From contig OZ241383.1 of assembly GCA_965200775.1 (NCBI GenBank), positions 1,116,001-1,180,000 on the forward strand: a DNA stretch of 64,000 bases, read 5' to 3'. Positions within the stretch are counted from its first letter, which is position 1, and each line of letters begins with the position of its first letter. Below the pieces are notes generated by a model that saw nothing but the letters and a program-made list of their open reading frames with translations, was not told the DNA's origin and made no database searches. This DNA is from Poriferisocius sp965200775 (GTDB lineage: Bacteria; Actinomycetota; Acidimicrobiia; Acidimicrobiales; Bin134). This document shows, piece by piece, positions 28,003 through 35,661 of this stretch. The translations under genes were made by a program, and so were the position numbers.

Positions 28003-28902
28003 TTAGGCGAGGTCGTGCCGAAACAACCGAGGGTCATACGAGGCCCCGCAACGATCCAGGGCCGCCTTCCAAGCCGGGCTGTTCTTCATCACCCGCCGCA
28101 ACGCCAGCGTCAACCCGAGGCAGCCTGTTCGTGTACCGGGCCGCGGGGTCAGCCCCAGCACCTCGTTCAGCTCCGGAGGAATGGTGGCCACAGCGCCGTT
28201 CATCAGCACCCGGTAGCCGATCCGCTGCGCTGGTGGCATGGGGAATCGCCGGAGAAAGCCGACCGCGGCCCGCATACCCGGGCTGGGTTCTAGGTCGGGA
28301 TGCGAGGTGATCCACGCTCGCAGGTCGGCCGCGGTGTCCGGCAGGGGCGACGCGCCCAGCATGGCCCCGATCCTCGACTGCTCGACCACGAACCGGTCGG
28401 CTTCGGCCTCCGAGAGGCGGCCTCCGTACCGCCGGTAGGCCTCCAGGAACGAATCGGTGAGCGTGTTGTGAACCCACGCCGAGTACTCGGCGGTGGACGC
28501 GCTGTAGGGCCGCCCCCGGTGCGAGGTCCCGCTGACTCCCTGGTGAGCGGTGTTGACCATCTCGACCGCCTCGTGGACTTCGGGCATCGCCCCGAAGGTT
28601 GCCGATGTCACGAAGAACGAGGTGCGGCTCAGCCGGCCCAGCGGATCGTCCCGGTAGCGGCTGTGGTCGTCCACGCCGGCCACCACCTCGGGATGAGCGG
28701 CCTGCACGAACAGGGCTCGGATGCCGCCCACAAACACGCTCACATCGCCGATCACCCTCCAGCTCACCGAATCGGGGCCGCACAACCCAGGGTCGCCGGG
28801 GTAATCCCGGGTGTTGACCATCGGCCTCTCGGCGTGGGCGAACAAGCCGCTCACCGCGTCCACCACCTTGGCCCGAGCCGAATCGAACATCGCCCCCATC
28901 AT
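28003..28902 (-). CDS. MpaB-type oxygenase family protein (DUF2236)
   Basis: 299 residues. Matches the oxygenase MpaB/DUF2236 family: the conserved GIRALFVQAAHPEVVAGVDDHS block near residue 58, the DPLGRLSRTSFFVTSATFG block, HQGVSGTSHRGRPYSA, and WVHNTLTDSFLEAYRRYGG with the His in the WVH motif. Family members are thought to be haem-dependent oxygenases; few have been tested. ATG 28902 has two more methionines within four codons. Separate subfamily from the Lcp-like protein at 17065-18252. Confidence 0.78.
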   Translation of the reverse strand: MMGAMFDSARAKVVDAVSGLFAHAERPMVNTRDYPGDPGLCGPDSVSWRVIGDVSVFVGGIRALFVQAAHPEVVAGVDDHSRYRDDPLGRLSRTSFFVTSATFGAMPEVHEAVEMVNTAHQGVSGTSHRGRPYSASTAEYSAWVHNTLTDSFLEAYRRYGGRLSEAEADRFVVEQSRIGAMLGASPLPDTAADLRAWITSHPDLEPSPGMRAAVGFLRRFPMPPAQRIGYRVLMNGAVATIPPELNEVLGLTPRPGTRTGCLGLTLALRRVMKNSPAWKAALDRCGASYDPRLFRHDLA

Positions 28903-28922
28903 CCCACCACCGGATCAACCAG

Positions 28923-28973
28923 CGTCAGCCATAACCAGGCGCCGGCCATAACCACCCGTCAGCCATAACCAGG
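28923..28973. repeat. 17-bp tandem repeat, three copies
   Basis: 28923-28939 and 28957-28973 are identical (CGTCAGCCATAACCAGG) with a diverged middle copy 28940-28956 (CGCCGGCCATAACCACC). It lies between the divergent DUF2236 and SMP-30 genes. A fourth, weaker copy may precede it. Confidence 0.88.
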
Positions 28974-29001
28974 TCGGCCTCAGTCGCTATTGTCGCCCAC
29001 C

Positions 29002-29853
29002 ATGGAAACGCTTGCCCAGCCCGACCCGTTCATCACCGGAATCGACTTCGGTGAAGGTCCCCGGTGGCACGACGGCCGCCTCTGGTACTCGGACTTCTAC
29101 CAGTATGCAGTGAAAGCGGCCTCCCTGGACAAAACGGTGGAGGTGATCGTCGAGGTCCCTGGCCAGCCCTCGGGGTTGGGCTGGATGCCCAACGGCGATC
29201 TTCTGGTGGTGTCGATGGTGGACCGCCGTGTGTTGCGCTACGACGGGAACCAGCTCACCGAACACGCCGACCTCTCCGGGCTGGCCACCTCCCTCTGCAA
29301 CGACATGACCGTGGATGCCGAGGGTCGGGCCTACGTGGGCAATTTTGGCTTCGACCTACACGCCGGAGAGGACGTGACCCCGGCCACCTTGGCCCTGGTC
29401 CAACCCGATGGGACGGTGGAAGCAGCCGCCGAGGACCTCATGTTCCCCAATGGCGCTGTCATCACCCCCGACGGCGGCACGTTCATCGTGGGCGAGAGCT
29501 TCTCCGGCCACTTCACCGCCTTCGACATCGGCCCCGAGGGGCGGCTCGAGAACCGCAGGGTGTGGGCGGCAATGCCGGGCACCATCCCCGACGGGTGCTG
29601 CTGCGACGCCGAAGGGGGCATCTGGTACGCCGACGCCATCGGCCGAGCCGCGTTGCGGGTGCTCGAGAGCGGCGAGATAACCCACCGAGTGGAAACGGAG
29701 CAGCACTGCTTCGCCGTCATGCTGGGGGGCGACGACCGCCGCACGCTGTTCCTGGTCACCGCACCGGGATCACACCCCGACGAGGTGCAAGGACAAGGCC
29801 AGGGCCGCATCGAAACCGTCCGGGTCGAAGTCCCCGGTGCCGGACTGCCCTGA
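29002..29853 (+). CDS. SMP-30/gluconolactonase/LRE-like lactonase
   Basis: 283 residues, six-bladed propeller hydrolase of sugar or other lactones, metal-dependent. Visible blocks are GEGPRWHDGRLWYSDFY with the metal-binding Glu, SLCNDMTVDAEGRAYVGNFG with Asn-Asp, FPNGAVITPDG, and PDGCCCDAEGGIWYADAIG with the catalytic/metal Asp region. Start is ATG 29002; a TTG 12 bp earlier is in frame. A repeat-filled divergent region precedes it and an SDR gene with a strong ribosome site follows after 56 bp, so a lactonase-dehydrogenase pair acting on an oxidised sugar or related compound is plausible. Confidence 0.85.
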   Translation: METLAQPDPFITGIDFGEGPRWHDGRLWYSDFYQYAVKAASLDKTVEVIVEVPGQPSGLGWMPNGDLLVVSMVDRRVLRYDGNQLTEHADLSGLATSLCNDMTVDAEGRAYVGNFGFDLHAGEDVTPATLALVQPDGTVEAAAEDLMFPNGAVITPDGGTFIVGESFSGHFTAFDIGPEGRLENRRVWAAMPGTIPDGCCCDAEGGIWYADAIGRAALRVLESGEITHRVETEQHCFAVMLGGDDRRTLFLVTAPGSHPDEVQGQGQGRIETVRVEVPGAGLP

Positions 29854-29909
29854 GCCGCAGCCCTGACAATGCAGCACCCAAACAAACAACACGACAAGGA
29901 GGAGCAATC

Positions 29910-30656
29910 ATGAGGTTTACCGGGAAGGTGGCCCTGGTAACAGGTGCCGGATCGGGCATCGGCCAGGCCACATCGGTTCGGCTGGTAGCAGAAGGAGCCA
30001 CGGTGGTGGGAAGCGACATCAGCGAGGCCGGATTGGAGGAGACGGCAGGTATGGTCGAGGACGGTGGCCGGTTCCACCCGGTCATCTCCGATGTGAGGTC
30101 CCGGGAGGCCTGCCATGAGCTGGTGAGCTCGACGGTGGCCGACCACGGCCGCCTGGACGTGTTGTGCAACATCGCCGGAATCGCCCGAGGCCATCGAGTG
30201 GGCGACGTGGATCAGGAAACTTGGGACCAGATCATAAGGATCAACGTCGAGGGGGTGTTCTGGATGTCTCAGGCCGCGCTCCCCCACCTGGAGTCCTCGG
30301 ACGGCTGCATCGTGAACATGGCATCCAACGCAGGTCAGATCGGCCAGGCGTACACCGTGCCCTATTGCACCAGCAAGGGTGCGGTGATCTTGATGACAAA
30401 AGCCATGGCCATGGAGACAATCAAAACAAATGTGCGGATCAACGCCGTCGCCCCGGGCGGTGTTGAGACCAACCTGGCCGCCGAGTTCGGCTTTCCCGAA
30501 GACCCCGACATGGAATTGATGGTGCGATACATGGGCTTTCGGGGGATGGCCCAAGCCGAAGACATAGCTTCCGCGGTGGCCTATCTGGCCTCCGACGAAG
30601 CCCACCGCATCCACGGCAGCGTGATGAGCATCGATGCCGGGCTGACCGCGGGATGA
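29910..30656 (+). CDS. SDR-family oxidoreductase
   Basis: 248 residues. ATG 29910 is fixed by a strong ribosome site (AAGGAGGAG, 6 bp upstream). Cofactor loop TGAGSGIG, NIAG after strand 4, MASNAG with catalytic Ser, YCTSK as Tyr-x3-Lys, and SIDAGLTAG at the end. Asp in GSDISE after strand 2 suggests NAD(H). Downstream of the lactonase, it may oxidise or reduce the same pathway intermediate. Substrate not known. Confidence 0.87.
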   Translation: MRFTGKVALVTGAGSGIGQATSVRLVAEGATVVGSDISEAGLEETAGMVEDGGRFHPVISDVRSREACHELVSSTVADHGRLDVLCNIAGIARGHRVGDVDQETWDQIIRINVEGVFWMSQAALPHLESSDGCIVNMASNAGQIGQAYTVPYCTSKGAVILMTKAMAMETIKTNVRINAVAPGGVETNLAAEFGFPEDPDMELMVRYMGFRGMAQAEDIASAVAYLASDEAHRIHGSVMSIDAGLTAG

Positions 30657-30679
30657 CCCCCAGCCCCGCCATCGAGTCC

Positions 30680-30721
30680 GACACCGGAGACACTGGGAGG
30701 GACACCGGAGACACTGGGAGG
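30680..30721. repeat. Perfect 21-bp tandem repeat, two copies
   Basis: GACACCGGAGACACTGGGAGG at 30680-30700 and again at 30701-30721, between two SDR genes. The second copy supplies the GGGAGG that acts as ribosome-site sequence for the next gene. Confidence 0.92.
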
Positions 30722-30732
30722 AGCGAGCCGGT

Positions 30733-31512
30733 ATGAGCTGGGAACCTGCCGGGAAGAGGGTGCTCGTCACCGGGGCGTCGTCGGGCATCGGCGCGGCCTT
30801 GGCGGTGGAGCTGGGCCGGGGTGGCGCGTTCGTGGGACTGGCTGCTCGCCGGACCGACCGCCTAGAACAGGTTCTGGCCGAGGTTCGCGAGGCTGGGGGC
30901 GACGGCTGCTGGTGGGAGCTGGACCTCACCGATCTCGACGGGGTGGCTGCCTTCGCCGAGCGGGCATGGGCAGACATGGGGCCGATCGACGTGGTGGTGA
31001 ACAACGCTGGAGCCCCCCGCCGCCGGTCGGTCAAGGTGCTGACCCCCGAGGAGCTGGACGAAACCATGGCGGTGAACTTCACCGGCCCAGCCCGGCTCAC
31101 CCTGGCCCTGCTCCCCCACCTGCTGGAACGGGGGTCGGGCCACATCGTGAACCTGTCGTCGATGGGAACCCAGTCGATGACCCTGGGAACCGGGGCCTAC
31201 GGAGCGGCCAAGTCGGCGTTCAACATGTTCACCGAGGCCCTGTATCTGGACCTGGCCGGAACCGGGGTGCAGGCCCACCTGTTCATCCCCGGCTCCACGG
31301 CTACCGAGTTCTCCACGCCCAAACCGGGCAACGACCCCCCGTTCCCACAACCACCCGATGCGTTCATGGACCCGGTGGACGTGGCCCGAGCCATCGTCGC
31401 CAAGCTGGGCACCACCGATTTCGAGGGATTTGCCGCTCCCGCTCTCCAAAAGGTGGCAGAAGCCAAACGAGCCGACACCAACGGCTTCCTGGCTCAGATG
31501 CTCAGGCGCTAA
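30733..31512 (+). CDS. SDR-family oxidoreductase
   Basis: 259 residues. Cofactor loop TGASSGIG, the Arg in AARRTDRL after strand 2 suggests NADP(H), NNAGAPRRR, NLSSMGTQ with catalytic Ser and YGAAKS as Tyr-x3-Lys. C-terminal part (FIPGSTATEFSTPKPG) resembles SDRs of the DltE/short-chain ketoreductase group. ATG 30733 has GGGAGGAGCG upstream. The 3' end lies inside a 48-bp tandem duplication, so the C-terminal tail GFLAQMLRR is present twice more after the stop. Confidence 0.86.
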   Translation: MSWEPAGKRVLVTGASSGIGAALAVELGRGGAFVGLAARRTDRLEQVLAEVREAGGDGCWWELDLTDLDGVAAFAERAWADMGPIDVVVNNAGAPRRRSVKVLTPEELDETMAVNFTGPARLTLALLPHLLERGSGHIVNLSSMGTQSMTLGTGAYGAAKSAFNMFTEALYLDLAGTGVQAHLFIPGSTATEFSTPKPGNDPPFPQPPDAFMDPVDVARAIVAKLGTTDFEGFAAPALQKVAEAKRADTNGFLAQMLRR

Positions 31513-31604
31513 TCCATACCCGACACAGAAGGTTTCCTGGCTCAGATGCTCAGGCGCTAATCCATACTCGACACAAAAGGTTTCCTGGCTCAGATGCTCA
31601 GGCG
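31486..31604 (+). repeat. 48-bp tandem duplication of a gene end, 2.5 copies
   Basis: Copies start at 31486, 31534 and 31582. Each begins TTCCTGGCTCAGATGCTCAGG. The first copy is the last codons and TAA of the SDR gene; 48 bp keeps the frame, so each later copy would again read FLAQMLRR. The third is cut off at GGCGGTTACC. The copies fill the gap to the convergent phosphotransferase gene. Confidence 0.93.
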
Positions 31605-31619
31605 GTTACCAAACAAGCG

Positions 31620-32978
31620 TTAGTCGATTAGGGAGAAGGTGCGGTCGGGGAACAGGTCCACCACCGGCTTCCAGAGGAACTCCAGCCGCCAGGCTCGCCG
31701 GGCCAGGTATCGGACGGTTTCGGCCTCTCGGTCGGCACCCCACTCCCTTATGGCCTTGTCCAGGTCCATGAGCCCCTCGTCAAGGGAGTCGGCCCGCTTG
31801 CCGGTGAGAGCGGCGATCTCGTCCAGCTCGATGGCGACTACAGCAGGGCCGAGCTGGGCTTGACGGTCGAGGCACTCCACCAGCCGGGCGGCGTGGTCCA
31901 GCCGGTGGTGGGGGTACTCGTCGGTCACAGCGGGTAGCACCTCGTCGCGCAGGTTGTTCACCACTACCCCAGCTATAGAGGCGGACATCGAATCGTCGGG
32001 CAGCTCGGGACGCTCCAGCTCCACCCCGATGGCGTCGGCGATGGTTTCGCAGGTGGCCCGTTCGCATATGTAGCGGTACCCTCGATTCATGCCGTTGGGC
32101 ATCCGGTCGTCGCACATCTCGGTGATCCGGGCAAGCGAGACGATGGACCGTACAAACTGCTGAACCCGGTAGTAGCGAACCGAGTCCAACAGCACGGGAA
32201 TGCCCGACACCTCCTCATAGCGACGGAACACTGGGCCCAGCCCTGCGTCGGGGGTCGAGGGGCAGAAGAACTCCCGAGCGCACATGTTGCCCAGGTCCTC
32301 CATGGGGTCGCCGAAATGGGCCCATTCCCAGTCCACAACGGCGCTCACCCGGCTGTCGGCGAACATGAAGTTGGCCGGCCCGGTGTCGCCCTGCAGCAGG
32401 CACACTCTCTCGAGCCGTTTGGGAACGTGGTTCCTGATCCACTGGAGGGAGAAGGTGTACAGGGGGTCGGTCACCATACCGTCGAGGAAGGCTTCGACGA
32501 ACTCCACCTCCCCCAGGGCGCACTCGGACGAAGTAGTGGGGATGGGCATGTGGTCCAGTCCGAGAGAAGCCGGTTCCAGTGAGTGGAGAAGGGCGAGCTG
32601 CTCCACGAAATCGTCGAGCACGGCAGCCTGTTCATCGGGTTCGGCGTTGTCCAGATCGGCCCGGCCCGGCATCCGCTGGTGCAAGGCGGCCTGAAGGTTC
32701 TCGTTCCACCCCAGAATCGACGGTACTCGCATCCCGGCTTCCACCAGCGCTGTTTGCACCTTGGCCTCGCTCTTCACCGAATGCGTGCCGCTGCCGTCTC
32801 CGGCGCGGTCGAGGCGCAGGAAGTACTCGGCCACCGACCCGTCGGGCCGGGTCACATCCACCACCCACGCTTCCCGGCGGGCGATGTGGCGTTCCAACCG
32901 GGTGATCCGCCCGCCCCCTTCCTCGGCGATCCACTCGGTCATCCCTTCGGGGAGGTCGTGTTCAAACTCGTCAGCCAT
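31620..32978 (-). CDS. APH-family phosphotransferase (aminoglycoside/choline kinase-like)
   Basis: 452 residues. Kinase fold of the aminoglycoside phosphotransferase family. The catalytic loop is LQGDTGPANFMF (usual H-x-D-x4-N, with Gln for His) and the metal-binding VVDWEWAHFGDP follows. An N-terminal lobe with VEYFLRLDRAG-like strands precedes it, and about 130 C-terminal residues extend beyond the normal domain (from about 320, helical, LVECLDRQAQLG...). Members phosphorylate small hydroxyl compounds; some act near acyl-CoA dehydrogenases. Resistance function is not implied. Divergent from the cupin gene. Confidence 0.8.
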   Translation of the reverse strand: MADEFEHDLPEGMTEWIAEEGGGRITRLERHIARREAWVVDVTRPDGSVAEYFLRLDRAGDGSGTHSVKSEAKVQTALVEAGMRVPSILGWNENLQAALHQRMPGRADLDNAEPDEQAAVLDDFVEQLALLHSLEPASLGLDHMPIPTTSSECALGEVEFVEAFLDGMVTDPLYTFSLQWIRNHVPKRLERVCLLQGDTGPANFMFADSRVSAVVDWEWAHFGDPMEDLGNMCAREFFCPSTPDAGLGPVFRRYEEVSGIPVLLDSVRYYRVQQFVRSIVSLARITEMCDDRMPNGMNRGYRYICERATCETIADAIGVELERPELPDDSMSASIAGVVVNNLRDEVLPAVTDEYPHHRLDHAARLVECLDRQAQLGPAVVAIELDEIAALTGKRADSLDEGLMDLDKAIREWGADREAETVRYLARRAWRLEFLWKPVVDLFPDRTFSLID

Positions 32979-33035
32979 CTTGATGGCTTACCACGCCGGA
33001 GCGCCCACCACCGTGGCCGACCTACAGTGGGGGCT

Positions 33036-33356
33036 ATGAGCAGGGAACGGATCCTGGGTGATGTGGCCACCGAGCTGCTGATGGAAAACGATCGGGTGCG
33101 CATCTGGGAGATGCGCCTCGACCCCGGCCAGCGGTCGGACCTACACCGCCACAACCACGACTATGTGCTGGTGCAGGTGTCCGGCGACAAGATCACCGGA
33201 GAGTTCGAGGCCGACACCGCCGGGGAGTACTCCGGCACCGTGGAGGGCGAGGTGGTTCCCGGCCAGGCCATGTTCATCACCAAGGGCGGAGTCGAGACCG
33301 CGGTGAACACCGGCCAGCAGCCCTATTTCGAGATTCTTATCGAGCTGAAGGACTGA
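33036..33356 (+). CDS. Small cupin-domain protein
   Basis: 106 residues, start ATG 33036, with an open frame upstream that belongs to the opposite-strand gene and is not used. One conserved beta-barrel: MRLDPGQRSDLHRHNHDYVLV carries the first cupin motif with metal-binding His residues, and VEGEVVPGQAMFI with GGVETAVNTG forms the second, lacking its usual His. Could be a binding protein or small enzyme; no substrate can be given. Ends at a hairpin terminator. Confidence 0.78.
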   Translation: MSRERILGDVATELLMENDRVRIWEMRLDPGQRSDLHRHNHDYVLVQVSGDKITGEFEADTAGEYSGTVEGEVVPGQAMFITKGGVETAVNTGQQPYFEILIELKD

Positions 33357-33361
33357 AGTAG

Positions 33362-33379
33362 CCAGGCCCAGCCTGGTTT
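33362..33379 (+). terminator. Hairpin terminator after the cupin gene
   Basis: CCAGGC-CCA-GCCTGG (6-bp perfect stem, 3-nt loop) followed by TTT, 5 bp after the cupin stop and ahead of the convergent selenoprotein gene. A second inverted repeat, CAGAACT/AGTTCTG, spans the selenoprotein stop at about 33399-33419. Confidence 0.5.
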
Positions 33380-33409
33380 CCCTACCGGGCTGTAAGGCAG
33401 AACTGCGAG

Positions 33410-33958
33410 CTAGTTCTGGCCGGTCAACGCGGCCAACACCCGTGGTGCCATGACCTCGGCCAGCTCCAGGCATTCCTCTTTGGTCCAGATGGCGGTTGGG
33501 GTCCAGGGATAGTCGGCGGCCAGAAACTCGTAGTCGGGGCATCCGCTCACACGGGCGATTGCCTGGGCTGAACCCCTCATCTCCTCATGGACGATGGCCA
33601 CACTTGGCACTCCGGCCCACTCCAACTCGACTGCGTCCCGCAAACTGCGGGCACTGCAGCTGCCTCAACCCCCGAAGCCGGTTATGGCCACCGTCGCTTC
33701 CTCGGTCAGCCGGCTCCAGTCCCCCGGATCGGGCGGGATCGACACCGACCCTTTCACCACCTTCAGCGGGGCTTGCAGGTCGCTCAGCTTGGACAGCTCG
33801 TCGTAGAGGGCATCGAGGAAGATCTCCCCCTCTCCGAGCCCGTTGGCCACCAAGCCGACCACCGCGCCTTCCAAGCTGGCCGGCCGGGGAGAGAAAACAT
33901 GATCGTCGGTGCGATCGAACGGGCCGGAAGTGGGATCGAGGCCGATAAGCTGTGTCAT
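33410..33958 (-). CDS. UGSC-motif selenoprotein, TGA at 33665-33667 read as selenocysteine
   Basis: Two open frames in the same phase are separated by a single TGA. Read through, they give 182 residues with TGFGG-U-GSCSARSLRDAV, i.e. Sec at position 98 followed by Gly-Ser-Cys at 99-101. This is the UGSC redox motif of the UGSC selenoprotein family described in marine metagenome selenoproteomes. The part after the TGA is a coherent alpha/beta domain (VELEWAGVPSVAIVHEEMRG), and the GSC lies only after the TGA, so an ordinary stop would remove the motif. ATG 33958 start. Upstream on the same strand is a probable partner gene. The reaction is unknown; a thiol/selenol redox or reductase role is inferred from U-x2-C. 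Confidence 0.88.
33631..33659 (-). promoter_or_regulatory. Bacterial SECIS-like hairpin
   Basis: Beginning 6 nt after the TGA on the coding strand: outer stem CUGC/GCAG, then GU/AC, then CCCGCA/UGCGGG, with two single-base bulges and a small apical loop GUU (A-U closing pair may open to AGUUU). The apical G lies 20 nt after the TGA, within the range expected of bacterial SECIS elements, which sit in the coding region just downstream and bind SelB. Confidence 0.65.
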
Positions 33959-34036
33959 GGCCTCAGGCTAGCCGCTCGGCGCAGCGGGTGTGAGGGCAGC
34001 GGTCCGCCGAGCACCGGGTACCGGATGGAACCGCAG

Positions 34037-35014
34037 TCAGAAGGGCTCGGTGATGGCCAGGGCCAAATGGGGCAGCAGCAGCCAGCTCGCCCCCATCCCC
34101 GCCCCGCCCGCGGCCACGATCAGGATGCCCTCCGGTTTGCCGATCCGGGCCATACGGTCGGTTGCGCTGGTGGCCGGGGCGTTGAGCCGGGGCCACATGT
34201 ATTGCTGGATGTCCTGCTTCGACCATCCCTCCTCGATGAAGTACCGGTGATGTTCGTGACCGATCACGACCACCACGTTCCCGTCCTCGCCCAGCCAGGA
34301 GTCACCGGCGATGCCGTTGGCCCGGATGTTCGACACCAGGGTGTTGCACAACGCCTCGGATGTCCGGCTGGTGAAGTCCGTGGCCTCAACCATCTTCATC
34401 AGCGAGTGGACGGTGACCGCGCTCTGCTCGGGGGCGAAACCCCGCTGCACGTGTAGCGGCACCCAATCGGAGGCTTCCTCGTTCTCGCCGAAGCAGAAGG
34501 CGTAACGAGCCGGGGTGGAAAAGCTTGCCCGGTCGAGGAAGCCGGGAATGCCGCGACACACGTTGCGAATCACCAGGCGCAATGCCCTGCCGATGGTGGC
34601 GTTGGCCCGGAAGCCAGGACCGAAGCAGCCCGCTCCCGACGCCACCTCAAGCTCACCCCGGATGGGGCCGTTGATGATCGCCACCTGCGCCGCGCCCGAA
34701 AGCGTGCCGGTGGTGGAATGGCAGTTGCCCTTGGGGTGTAGGTGAGCTCGCACCGCGGCCACCACCACCGGGAAGTACTCGGGCCGGCATCCTGCCATCA
34801 CCGCGTTGGCAGCGGCCTGCTCGGCGGTACAGATCACCTCCCGGGTAGGCACCGTGCCCAACACCTCATCACCGGCCAAGCCGGCAAAGGCCAGGAACTC
34901 GGCCACCTTCTCCGGGGTGGGAGGCATCACGGGCAACCCGTCGGTCCACCCCTTCTCGTGGTAGTCCTCGACGAGCGCCTCGTAGGAGTCGTAGCTGTGC
35001 TGGGCCGCGGTCAT
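34037..35014 (-). CDS. Probable UGSC-associated protein of unknown function
   Basis: 325 residues. Starts with YEALVEDYHEKGWTDGLPVMPPTPEKV; the GWTDGLPV-PPT motif is, to my memory, also found at the start of longer UGSC-family proteins, so this gene may encode the other half of a protein that is fused elsewhere. Later blocks include TGTLSGAAQVAIINGP, GAGCFGPGFRANATIGRALRL, FCFGENEEAS and VVVVIGHEHHRYFIEEGWS. Four cysteines, no signal peptide, no nucleotide loop. Transcribed directly ahead of the selenoprotein gene (78 bp). Function unknown; partner role inferred from adjacency. Confidence 0.6.
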   Translation of the reverse strand: MTAAQHSYDSYEALVEDYHEKGWTDGLPVMPPTPEKVAEFLAFAGLAGDEVLGTVPTREVICTAEQAAANAVMAGCRPEYFPVVVAAVRAHLHPKGNCHSTTGTLSGAAQVAIINGPIRGELEVASGAGCFGPGFRANATIGRALRLVIRNVCRGIPGFLDRASFSTPARYAFCFGENEEASDWVPLHVQRGFAPEQSAVTVHSLMKMVEATDFTSRTSEALCNTLVSNIRANGIAGDSWLGEDGNVVVVIGHEHHRYFIEEGWSKQDIQQYMWPRLNAPATSATDRMARIGKPEGILIVAAGGAGMGASWLLLPHLALAITEPF

Positions 35015-35023
35015 GCCCCGACG

Positions 35024-35488
35024 TTAGAGGTAATGGCGGGTGGTCTCCCATACCGAACGGATGGCGAAGCTCGACCGTAACCGGCCCACACCGGTGAACC
35101 GCGACAGATACTGGTTGTGGATCCGCTCGAAGTCGCGTTGATCGGCCACGGCAAGGTGCAAGAGGTAGTCGGCGTCGCCCGCCATCAGGTGGCACGACAT
35201 GACCTCGGGGCATTCCACCACCTCCTTCTCGAACTGGCGCAGCGAGGTCTCGCTCTGGCTCACCAGCGAGATCTCCACGAACACGTCGAGAGAGCGGTCA
35301 ATGGCCTGGGGATCGACGATCATCACGTAGCCGGCGATCACCCCGTCGTCCTCCAGCTTGCGGACCCGGCGGTAGCAAGCCGATGGGGATAGGTTCACCC
35401 GGTCGGCCAGTTCGGCGTTGGACAGCCGGGCGTCGGCCTGAAGCTCGTTGAGGATGGACCGGTCGATGGGATCAAGCGTTACCGACAT
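35024..35488 (-). CDS. Lrp/AsnC-family transcriptional regulator
   Basis: 154 residues, the normal length. N-terminal winged HTH (LDPIDRSILNELQADARLSN, ELADRVNLSPSACYRRVRKLED) and C-terminal RAM ligand-binding domain (DVFVEISLVSQSETSL, VMSCHLMAGDADYLLHLAV). Divergent from alanine dehydrogenase across 173 bp; in mycobacteria an Lrp/AsnC protein (AldR) controls ald from the same arrangement, so an alanine-responsive role is likely. On its other side it is followed after 9 bp by the UGSC-associated gene and may form an operon with it. Confidence 0.87.
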   Translation of the reverse strand: MSVTLDPIDRSILNELQADARLSNAELADRVNLSPSACYRRVRKLEDDGVIAGYVMIVDPQAIDRSLDVFVEISLVSQSETSLRQFEKEVVECPEVMSCHLMAGDADYLLHLAVADQRDFERIHNQYLSRFTGVGRLRSSFAIRSVWETTRHYL

Positions 35489-35508
35489 GCACGAGTAAGT
35501 TTATCCGA

Positions 35509-35529
35509 TACTCGGCAATATACCGAATA
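35509..35529. promoter_or_regulatory. Lrp-type operator candidate in the ald control region
   Basis: Inverted repeat TACTCGG-N7-CCGAATA with one mismatch, within an unusually AT-rich 173-bp divergent region (35489-35661). Similar degenerate half-sites recur across the region (e.g. TTATCCGATACTCG, GATTGCGAATAA), as expected of cooperative Lrp/AsnC binding. Exact promoters could not be fixed. Confidence 0.45.
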
Positions 35530-35661
35530 ATCTACTCGTTATCTGCGAAATCCAAGCCGTATTTTCAAAGCGATTTCATCGGATTGCGAATAAACTACCT
35601 CCACCAAGCCAAGGGACAACAATGGGGCCGGCTACCCCCGGGTTGAGGCGGAGGCAAACAA

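Noticed and set aside
33974..34012. Inverted repeat GCTCGGCG/CGCCGAGC between the selenoprotein and its partner gene
   Set aside because: The 23-nt loop and absence of a T-run make a terminator unlikely; chance pairing is common at this GC level.
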